A model generated the notes under the pieces. That model saw nothing but the letters and a program-made list of their open reading frames with translations, made no database searches and was not told where the DNA came from. From positions 48,443 to 112,442 of the forward strand of contig NZ_FOBU01000002.1 of the NCBI RefSeq assembly GCF_900109915.1: DNA of 64,000 bases, in the 5' to 3' direction. Shown here piece after piece: positions 25,601 to 36,477 of this stretch (its first letter is position 1; each line of letters opens with the position of its first letter). Source of the DNA: Luteibacter sp. UNCMF331Sha3.1. Lineage in GTDB: Bacteria > Pseudomonadota > Gammaproteobacteria > Xanthomonadales > Rhodanobacteraceae. Both the position numbers and the translations under genes were made by a program.

Positions 25601-26836
25601 GTGAGCATCCATCCGACCCTGGCGACCCTCGCCGCACTTGCGCTCGGCGCGCTGCCACTCACCGCTCTCGCCACCGATGACCTCGATGGACGCTACGACG
25701 TCGGCGGCCGGTCCATCCACCTGAAGTGCGAAGGCACGGGGGCCCCGGTGGTCGTGATCGATGCGGGACTGGGCACGGCTCCCGCGGGCGATCCGGGTTG
25801 GCTCGGCATCGCCGGTAAGATCGCGCCCGTCACGCGGGTTTGCCTTTACGACCGTGCGGGCCTCGGCGGTAGCGATCCCGCGCCATCGCGACCGCGCACG
25901 AGCAAGGATGCGGCGACCGACCTGCACGCCGCGCTGAAAGCGGCGCACGTGGACGGGCCTTACCTTCTGGTGGGCCATTCCATCGGCGGTCTGCATGCGC
26001 AGGTCTTCGCCAGCCTCTATCCCGACGACACGGCCGGTCTGGTCCTCGTCTCGTCCACGCACCCGGATCAGTCGAAGGCGTGGCTCGCGGCACTTGGCCC
26101 GGCCAAGGCAGGCGAAGAGAAGGCCGCGACCGAAGCCCGCACCTTCATCGGCACCGTGCAGACCAATCCGGCGAAGAACGAAGAAGGGCTCGACATCGTG
26201 CAAAGCGCCGCGCAGGCGAGGCAGCTGCACACGCTGGGCGCGAAGCCCGTCATCGTCGCCACGCACAGCCCGCGCTTCCGCATGGTGCCGGGTCTGTCGG
26301 AGCCGATGTCGATCAAGCTCGAAGGCGAGACGCAACGCCTGCAGAAGCAGTTCCTCTCGCTGTCCACCAACGCGCATCAGAACATCGCGGCCACGGCAGG
26401 GCACGGGCTACCGCATGAGGATCCGGCGTTCGTCGTGGCGAATATCCTGCAGGGTGTCGCGGCGGTGCGGGGCATCGCGGCGCCGGCGGAACCGAAGGCG
26501 ACGAGTGGCGCCAGCACCCCGCGCCCGTCCTACGACGCATGCCTCCAGCAAGCGAACACCACCGCTGACATGGTCGGCTGCGCCAACGACGAATACGCCT
26601 TCCAGGACAAGCGCCTCAACGACGTCTACAAGAAACTGATGTCCACGCTGCCCGAGGCGGAGAAGACCACGCTCCGTGCCGAAGAGCGCCAGTGGGTCGA
26701 TGGCAAGACGCGCCGCTGCAAGCCCCCGCGCGACGGCGGCACCCTGGCGGTGGTCGAGGCCTCGGGCTGTGCCGTCGAGGAAACCGCGAAGCGCGCGGCG
26801 GTGCTGGAAAAGAGGCTGCCCAAGGCATCGCAGTAA
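25601..26836 (+). CDS. Exported alpha/beta hydrolase fused to an LprI (DUF1311) domain
   Basis: 411 residues from the GTG at 25601 (GGAG 8 bases upstream); the upstream open frame lacks a signal peptide, whereas this start gives one (ATLAALALGALPLTALA). Residues about 30-285: alpha/beta hydrolase with oxyanion segment VIDAGLGTAP, DRAGLGGSDP, and the nucleophile Ser127 in VGHSIGGLHAQ; the catalytic His is probably in the TAGHGLPHEDP segment. Residues about 308-411: LprI/DUF1311 domain (YDACLQQAN, MVGCANDEYAFQDKRLNDVY, LRAEERQWVD, SGCAV). The same domain occurs alone as the probable immunity protein at 20081. The combination of esterase and lysozyme-inhibitor-like module in one periplasmic protein is unusual. 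Confidence 0.85.
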   Translation: MSIHPTLATLAALALGALPLTALATDDLDGRYDVGGRSIHLKCEGTGAPVVVIDAGLGTAPAGDPGWLGIAGKIAPVTRVCLYDRAGLGGSDPAPSRPRTSKDAATDLHAALKAAHVDGPYLLVGHSIGGLHAQVFASLYPDDTAGLVLVSSTHPDQSKAWLAALGPAKAGEEKAATEARTFIGTVQTNPAKNEEGLDIVQSAAQARQLHTLGAKPVIVATHSPRFRMVPGLSEPMSIKLEGETQRLQKQFLSLSTNAHQNIAATAGHGLPHEDPAFVVANILQGVAAVRGIAAPAEPKATSGASTPRPSYDACLQQANTTADMVGCANDEYAFQDKRLNDVYKKLMSTLPEAEKTTLRAEERQWVDGKTRRCKPPRDGGTLAVVEASGCAVEETAKRAAVLEKRLPKASQ

Positions 26837-26987
26837 ACGAACCAGCGCATTTCCCGCAGTCCCGATCGCCCTCTCAGGGTGCAGGTCGCTTCGGTGGTTA
26901 CAGCGCAAATCCGGCAATTCTCGCGTCCCGCCCCGCCCACGGCAGCCATCACCTGACGGAGGCATTTCGACGTGAGAATATGCCGAC

Positions 26988-28178
26988 ATGGCTCACACTC
27001 CAGCACCCCGGCTTTCGCCCACACGCGAATCCCGGCGCCTCCGGGCGCTGAGGGATTACGCCATCCTCGATACGCCGCAAGAGGCCGTGTTCGACGACAT
27101 CGTCCAGCTGGCCAGCCTCTTTTGCGAGACACCGATCGCCCTCGTGAGCCTGGTCGACGCGGGGCGGCAGTGGTTCAAGGCGGAGGTCGGGCTGGGGACG
27201 CGGGAGACGCCGCTCGAAGCCTCCATCTGCGCGCACGCGATCCTGGAGCAGGATCTCCTGGTGGTGCCCGATACGCTGGGTGACCCGCGCTTTCGCGAGA
27301 ACCCTCTGGTGGCGGGTGAGCCCGGGTTGCGCTTCTACGCCGGCGCGTTGCTGAAAAGCCCGGACGGCATGCCGGTGGGCACCGTCTGCGTGCTCGACAC
27401 CCGGCCGCGCGAGCTCACGCCTGCCCAGCTCGACGGCCTGCGCCGGCTGGCTCGTCAGGTGATGAACCAGCTGGAACTACGCCGCATCGTGCGCGATGCC
27501 CAGCGCACCGAAGGTCGTCTCATCGGCCTGATCGCTGCCGCCGGTCACGACGTCAAGGCGCCGCTGCGTAGCGCGAATTACGCACTGGAGCGCATCGAGC
27601 GCGTGTTCCCCGACGCAGTCGACCTCTGCGCCAAGGGCACCCGCGCGCTCGCCACCGTCGATCGCCAGCTGACGCAGCTGCTGGCGGTGGCGTCCACGGG
27701 TGCGCAGATCGATCCCACGGTGACGACGGACCTGGGCGACGTGTTCCTCGTGCTGTCCAGCCAGTGGACGGCCGACGCGCGCCGGCGCGGCATCTCGCTG
27801 TCGTTGCCGCCGGTGCTTCTCAAGGTGCGCGGCCCGGACGCCCTCATCGAGACCCTGCTCGGCAACCTGCTGTCCAACGCCATGAAGAACACACCGGGCG
27901 GTGGCAGGGTGGACGTCACGGCGAAAGAGGACGCCGACCAGATCGCCATCACCGTCGCCGACAACGGCGTCGGCATCGCGGCCGATCGGCAGGGCGCGAT
28001 CTTCGACGCGTTCCGGCAGGTGGATCCGGAAGCCGAAGGCCTGGGCCTCGGCCTCTGGATCGTCGGCCAGATCGCCGCCTCGCTGCAGGCCACCGTGCAG
28101 GTCGAGTCGGAGCAGGGGAAGGGCAGCCGGTTTACGGTTCGGCTGCCGAAGGCGGATCGCTCGCAACGCGTTGCGTGA
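26988..28178 (+). CDS. GAF-domain sensor histidine kinase
   Basis: 396 residues, no membrane segments, so a cytosolic sensor. N-terminal GAF domain (about 20-165) of the type found in many phytochrome-like and soluble kinases (ILDTPQEAVFDDIVQLAS, ETPIALVSLVD, PLEASICAHAI). HisKA-like helix with the His in AAAGHDVKAPLRSANY, although the sequence around it (GHDVKAPL instead of SHELRTPL) is divergent. Catalytic domain: N-box LLSNAMKNTPGG, G1 VADNGVGIA, G2 GLGLGLWIV. No response-regulator gene adjoins it. It converges with the autotransporter gene 18 bases away. Ribosome site weak. Confidence 0.88.
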   Translation: MAHTPAPRLSPTRESRRLRALRDYAILDTPQEAVFDDIVQLASLFCETPIALVSLVDAGRQWFKAEVGLGTRETPLEASICAHAILEQDLLVVPDTLGDPRFRENPLVAGEPGLRFYAGALLKSPDGMPVGTVCVLDTRPRELTPAQLDGLRRLARQVMNQLELRRIVRDAQRTEGRLIGLIAAAGHDVKAPLRSANYALERIERVFPDAVDLCAKGTRALATVDRQLTQLLAVASTGAQIDPTVTTDLGDVFLVLSSQWTADARRRGISLSLPPVLLKVRGPDALIETLLGNLLSNAMKNTPGGGRVDVTAKEDADQIAITVADNGVGIAADRQGAIFDAFRQVDPEAEGLGLGLWIVGQIAASLQATVQVESEQGKGSRFTVRLPKADRSQRVA

Positions 28179-28196
28179 CGTGCCGGCGTCCCGGCG

Positions 28197-31100
28197 TCAG
28201 AAGGCCATCACCACCCGCGCCGACACGCTCTGTGCCTGATCGCGCTGACCCTTCTGGTAGTCGTAGCCGAAGGTCATCGACGTGCGCTCCGACAGCGTCG
28301 CGTCCACGCCCACGTTCAGCACGGCGCGGTAGCGCGACAGGCCGATGCCGGTCAACGGCTGCCACTGCTGCATGCCGACGAAGCTGGCATCGAACACGTC
28401 CCCGTGCGAGGCGAGGGTGCGCTGGAACTGCGCGCTGGCGTTGAGCGCGACGGCACGTCCCCCGTCGAGGTTCCACCGATGCGTCGCGCGGAGGCCCAAG
28501 CCGGCCTGCCAGCGATCCACGGTCTGTGCCTTGCTGCGCAGGCCGAAGCCACCCGCGCCACGCTCGGCGAAGCCGTTACGGTCGATGCTCGCGTATTCGG
28601 CGCTGAAGAAGGGCGTGACGCGGCTGCCCCCGAGATCGAGACGCAGGCCGGTCTCGCCATAGGCGACGTTGTAGTTGCCGCTGTAGCGGGTGGCTACGCC
28701 CTCCGCGCTGCGGCCCAGCAACAGCTGGCGATCCACGTCCTGTGTAAAGCGTCCGAAGCCAACACGGCCCTGCGTGTACCAAGGGCCATTGAGCCATCCG
28801 GCGTAGAACATGCCGTCCGTGCTGCGGCTGCGGTTGCGATCGGCGCTGCGATCGAGTTGCTGCCGCCCCTGGCTCTGCCCGAATGCGAAGCCCGCCACAC
28901 CGTTGCCACCGATCTGCCGGTCGCTGCCGACCAGCCAGCCGTTCAACTGGAAGCCGACGCCGCCGTAGCCGCTGCGTCCCATGTCGCCGCCGACGTTCAG
29001 GCTCTGCGTCCACATGCCATACCCGGCGCTGTTGCCGAGCAGGCCGTCGAAATGGTCCGACAGCACGCGGTTGGAGGCGTCGATGGCTTCGAAGGTCATC
29101 GCCGCGCTCGCGGCATGTAGCTGTCCGGAGAGGCTCTGCAGCGACGCTTGTGCCGCTTCCAGCGTCGGCGCCTGCTGGAACTCGCCGGCCGCGCGGATGA
29201 AGTCGGCCGATGCGGCTGGCGATCCGCTCGCCGCGACGGAGGCGTCGTTCGTGGCGAACTGTCGGTTCAGCTGGTCGAAGGCGATCTGTACGCGCTGCGC
29301 GCTGCGCATCGTCAACGGCGTGTAGGTCACGCCCTGGCCCGCGGCCGCCGTCGTCACGTCGAGGCCGCGCGTATCGAGCCAGACGCTGTTCGGCGTGTAG
29401 TTGATGGTGCTCGACGTGAAGATCACGCCGGTGTCCTTGACCAGCTGTCCGAACGTACCGGAGACGCCGCCCGCGGCCGTCAGCACGTCGGTATGCGCAT
29501 TAGCCACGTAACCTGCGTCGGCGCCGGTCACGCGTAGCGTGCCACCCGAGAGCGTCGCCGCTCCGCCGACATCGAGCGTGCTGCCGAGGCTAACGGCGAG
29601 CGTACCCGTGGAGGCCTGCGCATACGTGCCCGCGACGGTGGTGGGGCCGCCGCGCACCGCGACGATGCCGGCGTTGACGAGATTGCCGTTCACGCCGGGC
29701 ACGCCGTCGAGCGTGCCTTCCGGGTTCACGGCGACGTTGCCCGCCAGTGCGCGCGTGGCCCGTAGCGAACCCGCGTCGATCGACGTTTCGACGACGTTCT
29801 GCAGCTGATCGTTATCGACGACCCAGAGACCGGCACCTGTCTTCACGACCGTGCCGGCGAACGTCGTCGCACCGGACACCGCGGTCGAATACGCCGCCGC
29901 CGTGCCGATGCCGCCGTCGAGCCTCAGTACCGATTGCGCGTTGCCGCCGATCTTCAACGCACCCTGGATGGTGCCGCCGGCGAACAGCGTGACGTTGTTG
30001 GCCACGCCCGCGTCCATCTGCACGTCGCCACCGATGTAGCCGGCGTTGAACAGGCTCAGCCTCCCGAGCAAGCCGACACTGCCGACACCGGTGTAAACCG
30101 GTACGAAGATGGCGCAGCTCAGCGTCACGGCACAGTCGCCCGACGACATCGCCGTTGTTTCGATGGTCGAACCGCTGCCGTTGACGATCACTCCGCCGTC
30201 GTTGAGGTAGATACCTGCACGTGTTCCCGTGATGGTGCTTCCACCGGTGTTCGCGATGAAATTCGTGTAACCCTGTGCGCCCGCCAGGTTGATGCCCGTG
30301 GCACCCGAGATGAGGCTGCCCCCATCGTTGGTCACCGTCGCGCCGTCATAGGCGCGGACGCCTTCGCGCGTACCTACGATGGCACTGCTGCCGAGGTTGT
30401 TGATCGTGACGCCGAATCCCGTCGTGAAAACGCCCGCACCGTCGGGGCCGAACGGCGGCGGGCTGGTGCCGGCGACGATCTGGCCACCCATCGTGTTGTT
30501 GATCAGGGTGGCCTTGCCACCGATGCCATCGCGCACGACACCGACGATCGTGCCGCCGGCATTGTTCACGACACCCCACGATTCGACGCCCGTGTAGCCG
30601 CGGATCATGCTGCCGACGCCGTTGGTGAGCGTGCTGCCGGTTCGCAACGACACGGCGGGCGTCGTGATGCCATCCGGCACCGGGCCGTCGATGATCCCGC
30701 CATCGTGATTGATCAGCGTCACCGTATTGCCGCTCACGACCGGGCCCTGAAGCGACGATCCCATGAAGCCGGCGTTGTCCACGGTGGCGCCGTCGTCGAG
30801 CACGGCTCCCGTGGCTTTGCCACCATGATCGACCGTCAGGAAAGCGCTGCCGCCGACGGAGACGATGTTATCGACCGAGGCACCATTCGCGATGCGCAAC
30901 GTCCCATCCTCCACGGTTGTTCCCCGACCGAAGATGTTGTAACGGCCGAACGTGTTCAGGCCGCCGAGTGTCAGCGTACCGGCGCCCGCCTTCCGCAACG
31001 TGCCGTAATCGCCGCTGATGATGCCGTCGAACCGGATGTCGTCGCTTCGGTCGAAGGCGAGGGTCCCGTTCACGATGACGTTGCCGGCGAGCGATCCTGC

Positions 31101-33455
31101 CGCTCCGCCCGTGCCGACCTGCAACGTTCCGCGGTCGATGACGGTGCCGCCGGTATGCCGGAGGTCGCCGCTTATGATCAGTGTGCCGCTGCCGGACTGC
31201 CGTACGATGCCGGCGCCGGTTACCTCGCGGCTGAACGTGACATTGTCCTGTCGGGCGAATTCAACGGTGCCCTGATTGACGATGTCGCCTTCCACCCAGC
31301 CCGTGGACCACGACGAGCCGATACGCAGTGTCCCCTCGCTGACGAGCGTGCCGCCGGTGTAGGTGTTGTTGGCCTCGAGGATCGCCAGGCCGGGGCCGCG
31401 CTTGATCAGGTTGCCACTGCCCGTTATCGGCGCGCTCGCATACCAACCGCCAGGCGCGCTGTAGTCGAGTATCAGCGTTCCGTTGTTGAGAACGCTGCCC
31501 CCGGTATCGGCCACGATACCGGCATCCTTCATGAGCAGCGTTCCCTTCGCGATCACGATGCCGATAGGGGAATAGATCCGGTTGGTGAAGATCAGCGTCC
31601 CGGTGCCTGCATGAATCAGCGAACCGTTGCCGCTTACGACACCGGCGTAGGTGTAGGTATCGCTGCGGTTGAACACCAGCGAACCGTTGTTAAGCACGCT
31701 ACCGCTGCTGATCGAGCCCGTCGTGCCGCCATTTCCGACCTGCAGCGTTCCGCTATTGATGGCGATGGACGGCGCGCTCGGGCTTGGACGGTCGTCGGTG
31801 GCGTTACCTGTGAGGGTCACCTTGCCCGCGCCATCCTTCAGCAGGGTACCGACGCCCGAGATGTTGCCGCCGAAGACCACGTCGTCGCTGCGATTGAACC
31901 TGAGGTAGCTGTTATTGACGATGTCGCCCGCGACCCAGCCCGCGGTGCCGCCGTCACCGATCTGCAGCACACCATCGCTGACGATCGTACCGCCGGTATG
32001 GGTGTTGTTTCCGGTGAGCACGAGGGTGCCTCGCCCGGCCTTCTTCAGTACACCGGAACCGCTGACGTCACCCGCGAAGCCGAAGGTGTCGCTGCGACTG
32101 AAAGTCAGCGTGCCGTTGTCGACCACATCGCCCATGATCGTGCCGGTGGTCCCGCCGTTGCCCACCTGCAACGTGCCGCCGACGATCGTGGTGCCGCCCG
32201 TATACGTGTTGTCGCCACCGAGTACGAGGGTGCCGGCGTCGGTCTTGACCAGGCCGGTGGATCCCGTGAGCACGCTGTTCACCGTCGCGGTATAGCTCGC
32301 GCCCTGCGCGCTACCGTCGCCCACGCGTATCGTCGATTGCGCGGGCTCGCGGACGCTGCCCGCGAGATGGATCGCATCGCCCTGCACGACGTACCCATCG
32401 GACGCGAACTGCATGCCGGCGACGTTGATATCGCCGTGCGCAGCATCGACGGTCACCGTGCCGGGTATGCCCTGGAAGACGGCGAAGCTGCCATCGCCGA
32501 ATGCGGTGTTCGTTGCGCCGCGCGCGTCGGTCCAGTTCGTCTTCGACATGGCGCCGGCGTTCTGCCAGGTGCCGTTGCCGCCATGGATGATGCCGTCGTT
32601 TGCCGGGCCCGCGTCGCCGTCCCAGAAGCTGAAAGCCATGCCGCGTGTGTCGATCAGGTTGACCTGGTGTGCCACACCCGTCTGTATGCTCCAGCCAGAA
32701 GTGGCGGCGCCATCCAGCAGGAGGCCGTTATCGGAAAGTGTGCCGCCATAGCTCAGCAGCCGGTGTACGCCGGGACCCGCGTTGGTGCCCGACGCGATAT
32801 CGAGGTCGAGAATGCCGTCGAGGGTGAGATTCCCTTTGACGTCGATCAGGTCGCTGCCGGTGGGGCCAGCGCTCATGGCGAGCCGGGATGCCGACGAAAG
32901 GAGCAGGTTGCCGTTGATGGTCAGCGTGCCGAGCGCGCCCTGGCTACCGGGCGCCAGCGTCGCGCCATCGGCCACCGTCAGGTTGCCGCCGACCACGCCC
33001 TTGCCGCCGAGCGTCGCGAGTGGCGCGACCGTGGTCGCCCCCGTCGCGGCCGACTGGTTGCCATCGATATAGAGGAATCCGGCGTTGACCTGCGTCGGGC
33101 CTGCATACGCATTGGCGCCGGTCAGCGTCAGTGTGCCTGCGCCGGTCTTCGTGACGCCGATCGCGCCCGAAAGGATATCGGGCACCACGATCGAGGTGTT
33201 CGCCGCGACATCGAAACGACCGGTGGGCTCCGTCGCGCCACCCGTTCCGCCCGTTCCTCCTGTCCCCGTGCCACCACTTCCACCTGTCGCAGGTGGAGGC
33301 GTGGGCCGGACATTGCCGCCGCCACCGCCACCGCCACCGCCGCCGCAGGCGGACAGGCTGAGCGCCATTGCCACGGCCAGCGCGATCGCGCACGGCTTGC
33401 CCCAGACGCTCACGGCCGTACGACCGGGTGCGGCGACACCTCGCAGTTCTTCCAT
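28197..33455 (-). CDS. Autotransporter with lipoprotein-type signal and beta-strand repeats
   Basis: 1752 residues. The signal peptide ends in a lipobox (LSLSAC, Cys37) followed by ten glycines and a Pro/Gly/Thr-rich linker. Passenger about 80-1400 is built of autotransporter-associated beta-strand repeats ([40 protein letters not shown]), forming a long beta-helix. The last ~280 residues form a 12-strand outer-membrane barrel ([20 protein letters not shown]-type strands) ending in Phe (VVMAF). Start: ATG at 33455 behind AGGGGGA. Probably a surface adhesin or biofilm factor. A lipidated N-terminus is known in few autotransporters (NalP, SphB1). The repeats at 31-32 kb are prone to recombination. 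Confidence 0.92.
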   Translation of the reverse strand: MEELRGVAAPGRTAVSVWGKPCAIALAVAMALSLSACGGGGGGGGGGNVRPTPPPATGGSGGTGTGGTGGTGGATEPTGRFDVAANTSIVVPDILSGAIGVTKTGAGTLTLTGANAYAGPTQVNAGFLYIDGNQSAATGATTVAPLATLGGKGVVGGNLTVADGATLAPGSQGALGTLTINGNLLLSSASRLAMSAGPTGSDLIDVKGNLTLDGILDLDIASGTNAGPGVHRLLSYGGTLSDNGLLLDGAATSGWSIQTGVAHQVNLIDTRGMAFSFWDGDAGPANDGIIHGGNGTWQNAGAMSKTNWTDARGATNTAFGDGSFAVFQGIPGTVTVDAAHGDINVAGMQFASDGYVVQGDAIHLAGSVREPAQSTIRVGDGSAQGASYTATVNSVLTGSTGLVKTDAGTLVLGGDNTYTGGTTIVGGTLQVGNGGTTGTIMGDVVDNGTLTFSRSDTFGFAGDVSGSGVLKKAGRGTLVLTGNNTHTGGTIVSDGVLQIGDGGTAGWVAGDIVNNSYLRFNRSDDVVFGGNISGVGTLLKDGAGKVTLTGNATDDRPSPSAPSIAINSGTLQVGNGGTTGSISSGSVLNNGSLVFNRSDTYTYAGVVSGNGSLIHAGTGTLIFTNRIYSPIGIVIAKGTLLMKDAGIVADTGGSVLNNGTLILDYSAPGGWYASAPITGSGNLIKRGPGLAILEANNTYTGGTLVSEGTLRIGSSWSTGWVEGDIVNQGTVEFARQDNVTFSREVTGAGIVRQSGSGTLIISGDLRHTGGTVIDRGTLQVGTGGAAGSLAGNVIVNGTLAFDRSDDIRFDGIISGDYGTLRKAGAGTLTLGGLNTFGRYNIFGRGTTVEDGTLRIANGASVDNIVSVGGSAFLTVDHGGKATGAVLDDGATVDNAGFMGSSLQGPVVSGNTVTLINHDGGIIDGPVPDGITTPAVSLRTGSTLTNGVGSMIRGYTGVESWGVVNNAGGTIVGVVRDGIGGKATLINNTMGGQIVAGTSPPPFGPDGAGVFTTGFGVTINNLGSSAIVGTREGVRAYDGATVTNDGGSLISGATGINLAGAQGYTNFIANTGGSTITGTRAGIYLNDGGVIVNGSGSTIETTAMSSGDCAVTLSCAIFVPVYTGVGSVGLLGRLSLFNAGYIGGDVQMDAGVANNVTLFAGGTIQGALKIGGNAQSVLRLDGGIGTAAAYSTAVSGATTFAGTVVKTGAGLWVVDNDQLQNVVETSIDAGSLRATRALAGNVAVNPEGTLDGVPGVNGNLVNAGIVAVRGGPTTVAGTYAQASTGTLAVSLGSTLDVGGAATLSGGTLRVTGADAGYVANAHTDVLTAAGGVSGTFGQLVKDTGVIFTSSTINYTPNSVWLDTRGLDVTTAAAGQGVTYTPLTMRSAQRVQIAFDQLNRQFATNDASVAASGSPAASADFIRAAGEFQQAPTLEAAQASLQSLSGQLHAASAAMTFEAIDASNRVLSDHFDGLLGNSAGYGMWTQSLNVGGDMGRSGYGGVGFQLNGWLVGSDRQIGGNGVAGFAFGQSQGRQQLDRSADRNRSRSTDGMFYAGWLNGPWYTQGRVGFGRFTQDVDRQLLLGRSAEGVATRYSGNYNVAYGETGLRLDLGGSRVTPFFSAEYASIDRNGFAERGAGGFGLRSKAQTVDRWQAGLGLRATHRWNLDGGRAVALNASAQFQRTLASHGDVFDASFVGMQQWQPLTGIGLSRYRAVLNVGVDATLSERTSMTFGYDYQKGQRDQAQSVSARVVMAF

Positions 33456-33748
33456 GTTTTTCCCCCTGTGGAGCCGGCATCTTGCCGCAAGTTTTCACGG
33501 GGTGCCAGTCGGTGACGGCCCCCGGGTGGGAAGAGGGGTTACTCGCACGCGGCGCGGAAAGTGCGTGCGTTCGTCGACCTGGCGAGCCAGGCGGTGCGCG
33601 ACGATCCCTTGCTTCAACCGGCACGCGGCGTGGATTGAACCGCGGCGCGAAACAGTTCATTGCGCTCCGCATCGTTTACCGGGCTCGCCGCCCCATGGAC
33701 ACTCGCTTCCACACCGATCCGTCGCCTTCCACGCCATCTGGACATCCC

Positions 33749-34360
33749 ATGAAACTCTACTACCACAACCTTTCCGGCCACTCGCATCGTGCCCTGCTGT
33801 TTCTCGGCCTTCTCGGTGCTGACTACGAACAGGCGTTCGTCGACCTCAAGAAGGGTGAGCACAAGACGGAGGCGTTCCTCCAGATCAACCCGTTCGGCCA
33901 GGTGCCCGTGCTGGTCGACGGCGACGCGGCGGTCAGCGACTCGAATGCGATCCTCGTCTACCTCGCGAAGCGTTTCGATCGTAAGGACTGGCTGCCCGAA
34001 TCCGCCGCGGAATCCGCGCGCGTGCAGCGCTGGCTTTCGGTCGCTGCCGGTGAATTGGCACACGGACCCGCCGCGGCACGCCTCGTGACGGTGTTCGGCG
34101 CGTCGCTGGATGCCCCGCTCGCCATCAAGAAGGCGCACGCGCTGCTCGGTGTGATGAACGCGGAGCTGGCCAACGCGCCGTGGCTTGCGGGAGATCAACC
34201 GACCATCGCCGACGTCGCGCTTTATAGCTATGTGTCCGCCGCGCCGGAAGGCAATGTCGATACCTCCGGTTACGCCAACGTGCTTGCATGGTTGCAGCGG
34301 ATCGAGGCTCTGCCAGGCTTCGTCGCGTTCGACAAGACGCCCGTCGGCCTGGCGGCGTGA
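33749..34360 (+). CDS. Glutathione S-transferase family protein
   Basis: 203 residues from the ATG at 33749 ([19 protein letters not shown]); the frame is open far upstream only because of high GC. Thioredoxin-fold half with [14 protein letters not shown] and [13 protein letters not shown], helical half with [18 protein letters not shown]. It lies 11 bases upstream of the three-module oxidoreductase at 34372 and is probably co-transcribed, suggesting a joint role in detoxifying electrophiles or reactive nitrogen/oxygen species. Confidence 0.9.
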   Translation: MKLYYHNLSGHSHRALLFLGLLGADYEQAFVDLKKGEHKTEAFLQINPFGQVPVLVDGDAAVSDSNAILVYLAKRFDRKDWLPESAAESARVQRWLSVAAGELAHGPAAARLVTVFGASLDAPLAIKKAHALLGVMNAELANAPWLAGDQPTIADVALYSYVSAAPEGNVDTSGYANVLAWLQRIEALPGFVAFDKTPVGLAA

Positions 34361-34371
34361 GGGGAGTGGCC

Positions 34372-36426
34372 ATGGAGACGTTACTGAGTCCTGTTACCGC
34401 GTCTCCGTGGCACGAAGGCGAGCTGACGCTTCAGCGCAGCGTTGGCGTCGAGGAGCGCATGAAGGGTCCGGGCCAGCGTCAGCTGGCTCGGGACTACATG
34501 CCGGACCAGCATCGCGACTTCTACGCGCAGCTGCCCTTCGTGGTGCTGGGGGCGGTCGATACGCTTGGCCGTCCCTGGGCCACGTTACGTGCGCGAGAGC
34601 CAGGGTTCATGCGTTCGCCCCATCCCCGGAGCCTCCTTCTGGAGCTTCCTCGCGAGCCGGACGACCCGGCCGACGCCGGGATGGAGGACGGCAACGCGAT
34701 CGGCATGCTGGGCATCGAACTCCATACACGCCGACGCAATCGGCTCAACGGCACGATTCGCCGCGAAGGGCAGGGTGGCTTCGAAATCGTTCCCACGCAG
34801 AGCTATGGCAACTGCCCGCAGTACATCCAGCTGCGCAACTATCGTATCGACACACATCCGCCTGGCGAGCCCCGATGGTCGACCGCGCTCGACGAACGAG
34901 CGAAGGAGATGATCGGGCAGGCCGATCATTTCTACGTGGCGTCGTACGTCGTGCGCGATGGCGTGACGCAGGTCGACGCATCGCACCGCGGCGGCAAGCC
35001 CGGCTTCGTCGACATCGACGAGAACGGCACCCTGACGATCCCCGACTTTTCCGGCAATCTCTTCTTCAACACGCTGGGTAATTTCCTGCTGAATCCCCGC
35101 GCGGGACTCGTCTTCGTCGACGCCGAGACCGGTGATCTCCTGCAAATGACCGGCCGGAGCGAGGTCTTCCTCGACGCACCGGAAATTCCGGCGTTCGTGG
35201 GTGCGGAACGGATGTGGCGCTTTACGCCGGAACACATCGTTCATCGGCCTGCGGGCCTTCCGCTGCGCTGGACGCGCGTCGAGGAGGGTGCCTCGCCGAA
35301 CTCGCTGATCACCGGTAGCTGGAGCGACGCCGTGTCGCGCATGCGCGCGGCCGAACTCGCTCGCCAGTGGCGGCCTTATCGCGTCGAATCCATCGTCGAC
35401 GAGAGCCGGTCCATCCGTTCGTTCCATCTGGCTCCGGCGGACGGTGTCGGCATGCCCGCGATCAAACCGGGGCAGCATCTGCCGATCCGGGTCGCGATTC
35501 CCGGGTTCGATGCGCCCGTCCTGCGGACGTATACGTTGTCAAGTGGGCCGGCCGATTCGCAACTTCGTATCAGCGTGAAGCGCGAAGGCATGGTTTCCGC
35601 CCATCTGCACGACCACCTGGCGGTGGGCGACATCATCGACGCCCGGGCGCCGGATGGCGCGTTCGTCATCGATGCGTCGACCCGTCGTCCGGCTGTCTTC
35701 ATCGCCGCGGGCGTCGGCGTTACCCCCCCGTTGGCCATGGTCAGGCACGTCGTCCACGAGGGCCTGCGGACACGTTACCTGCGGCCCATGTGGGTATTCC
35801 AGTCGGCCCGTTCGCGCGAGGAGCGGGCGTTCTCGGACGAGTTCGCCTCGCTGGTGGCGGCGGCGAACGGCAAGCTTCACCTCGTCAGCATCCTCGGTCG
35901 CGCCGATGGTGCGGAAAGCGGCAAGGATTTCGATGTGGAAGGGCGCTTCAGTGCCGACCTGCTGAAGTCGTACCTGCCATTCGACGATTACGATTTCTAT
36001 GTATGCGGTCCCGCCGGCTTCATGCAGGACGTGTATGACGGGCTGCGGAAACTGAATGTCGACGATGCGCGCATCCACGCGGAAACCTTCGGACCGTCGC
36101 GTCTGGCGCGCGTGCCGGATGCCGCTGCCACGACGAAACCGCTGGTTCCGGTTTCGGCAGACCCTGTGCCGGTCCTCTTCATGCGCTCGGCGAAGGAGGC
36201 GCGCTGGTTACCCGATTCGGGCAGCCTGCTCGACCTCGCCGAACAGCGCGGGCTGACCCCGGAATACAGTTGCCGCGGCGGAACCTGCGGCAGCTGCCGG
36301 ACTAAGCTCGTCAGCGGTCGCGTCGCCTATCCGACGCCGACCGAACTGACGGTGCCCGACGACGAAGTGCTGATCTGTTGCGCGCGGCCGGCGGAGGGCA
36401 GCGGTCCCGTCCAGCTCGATATCTGA
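34372..36426 (+). CDS. Three-module oxidoreductase: PNPOx-like domain, FAD/NAD(P)H reductase, 2Fe-2S ferredoxin
   Basis: 684 residues. Residues 1 to about 300: pyridoxamine-phosphate-oxidase-like flavin-binding split barrel (FVVLGAVDTLGRPWATL, LLQMTGRSEVF). Residues about 340-570: ferredoxin-reductase-type module with FAD motif LRTYTLSSGP, NAD(P) motif FIAAGVGVTPPLAMV and CGPAGFMQDVYDGL. C-terminal ~85: plant-type 2Fe-2S domain YSCRGGTCGSCRTKL with the fourth Cys in LICCARP. Electrons would run NAD(P)H to FAD to 2Fe-2S, and then perhaps to the N-terminal flavin site. Substrate unknown. GGGGAG precedes the ATG; 11 bases downstream of a GST gene. Confidence 0.9.
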   Translation: METLLSPVTASPWHEGELTLQRSVGVEERMKGPGQRQLARDYMPDQHRDFYAQLPFVVLGAVDTLGRPWATLRAREPGFMRSPHPRSLLLELPREPDDPADAGMEDGNAIGMLGIELHTRRRNRLNGTIRREGQGGFEIVPTQSYGNCPQYIQLRNYRIDTHPPGEPRWSTALDERAKEMIGQADHFYVASYVVRDGVTQVDASHRGGKPGFVDIDENGTLTIPDFSGNLFFNTLGNFLLNPRAGLVFVDAETGDLLQMTGRSEVFLDAPEIPAFVGAERMWRFTPEHIVHRPAGLPLRWTRVEEGASPNSLITGSWSDAVSRMRAAELARQWRPYRVESIVDESRSIRSFHLAPADGVGMPAIKPGQHLPIRVAIPGFDAPVLRTYTLSSGPADSQLRISVKREGMVSAHLHDHLAVGDIIDARAPDGAFVIDASTRRPAVFIAAGVGVTPPLAMVRHVVHEGLRTRYLRPMWVFQSARSREERAFSDEFASLVAAANGKLHLVSILGRADGAESGKDFDVEGRFSADLLKSYLPFDDYDFYVCGPAGFMQDVYDGLRKLNVDDARIHAETFGPSRLARVPDAAATTKPLVPVSADPVPVLFMRSAKEARWLPDSGSLLDLAEQRGLTPEYSCRGGTCGSCRTKLVSGRVAYPTPTELTVPDDEVLICCARPAEGSGPVQLDI

Positions 36427-36477
36427 CAGAGCGATCGATTCAACGGCGTCGACGTCGTTTAGTCGAGCGTACCGGGC

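Noticed and set aside
29934-33515. 1193-codon plus-strand open frame
   Set aside because: Antisense shadow of the autotransporter; composition is Arg/Ala/Asp-rich noise caused by GC-rich repeats, with no domain or ribosome site.
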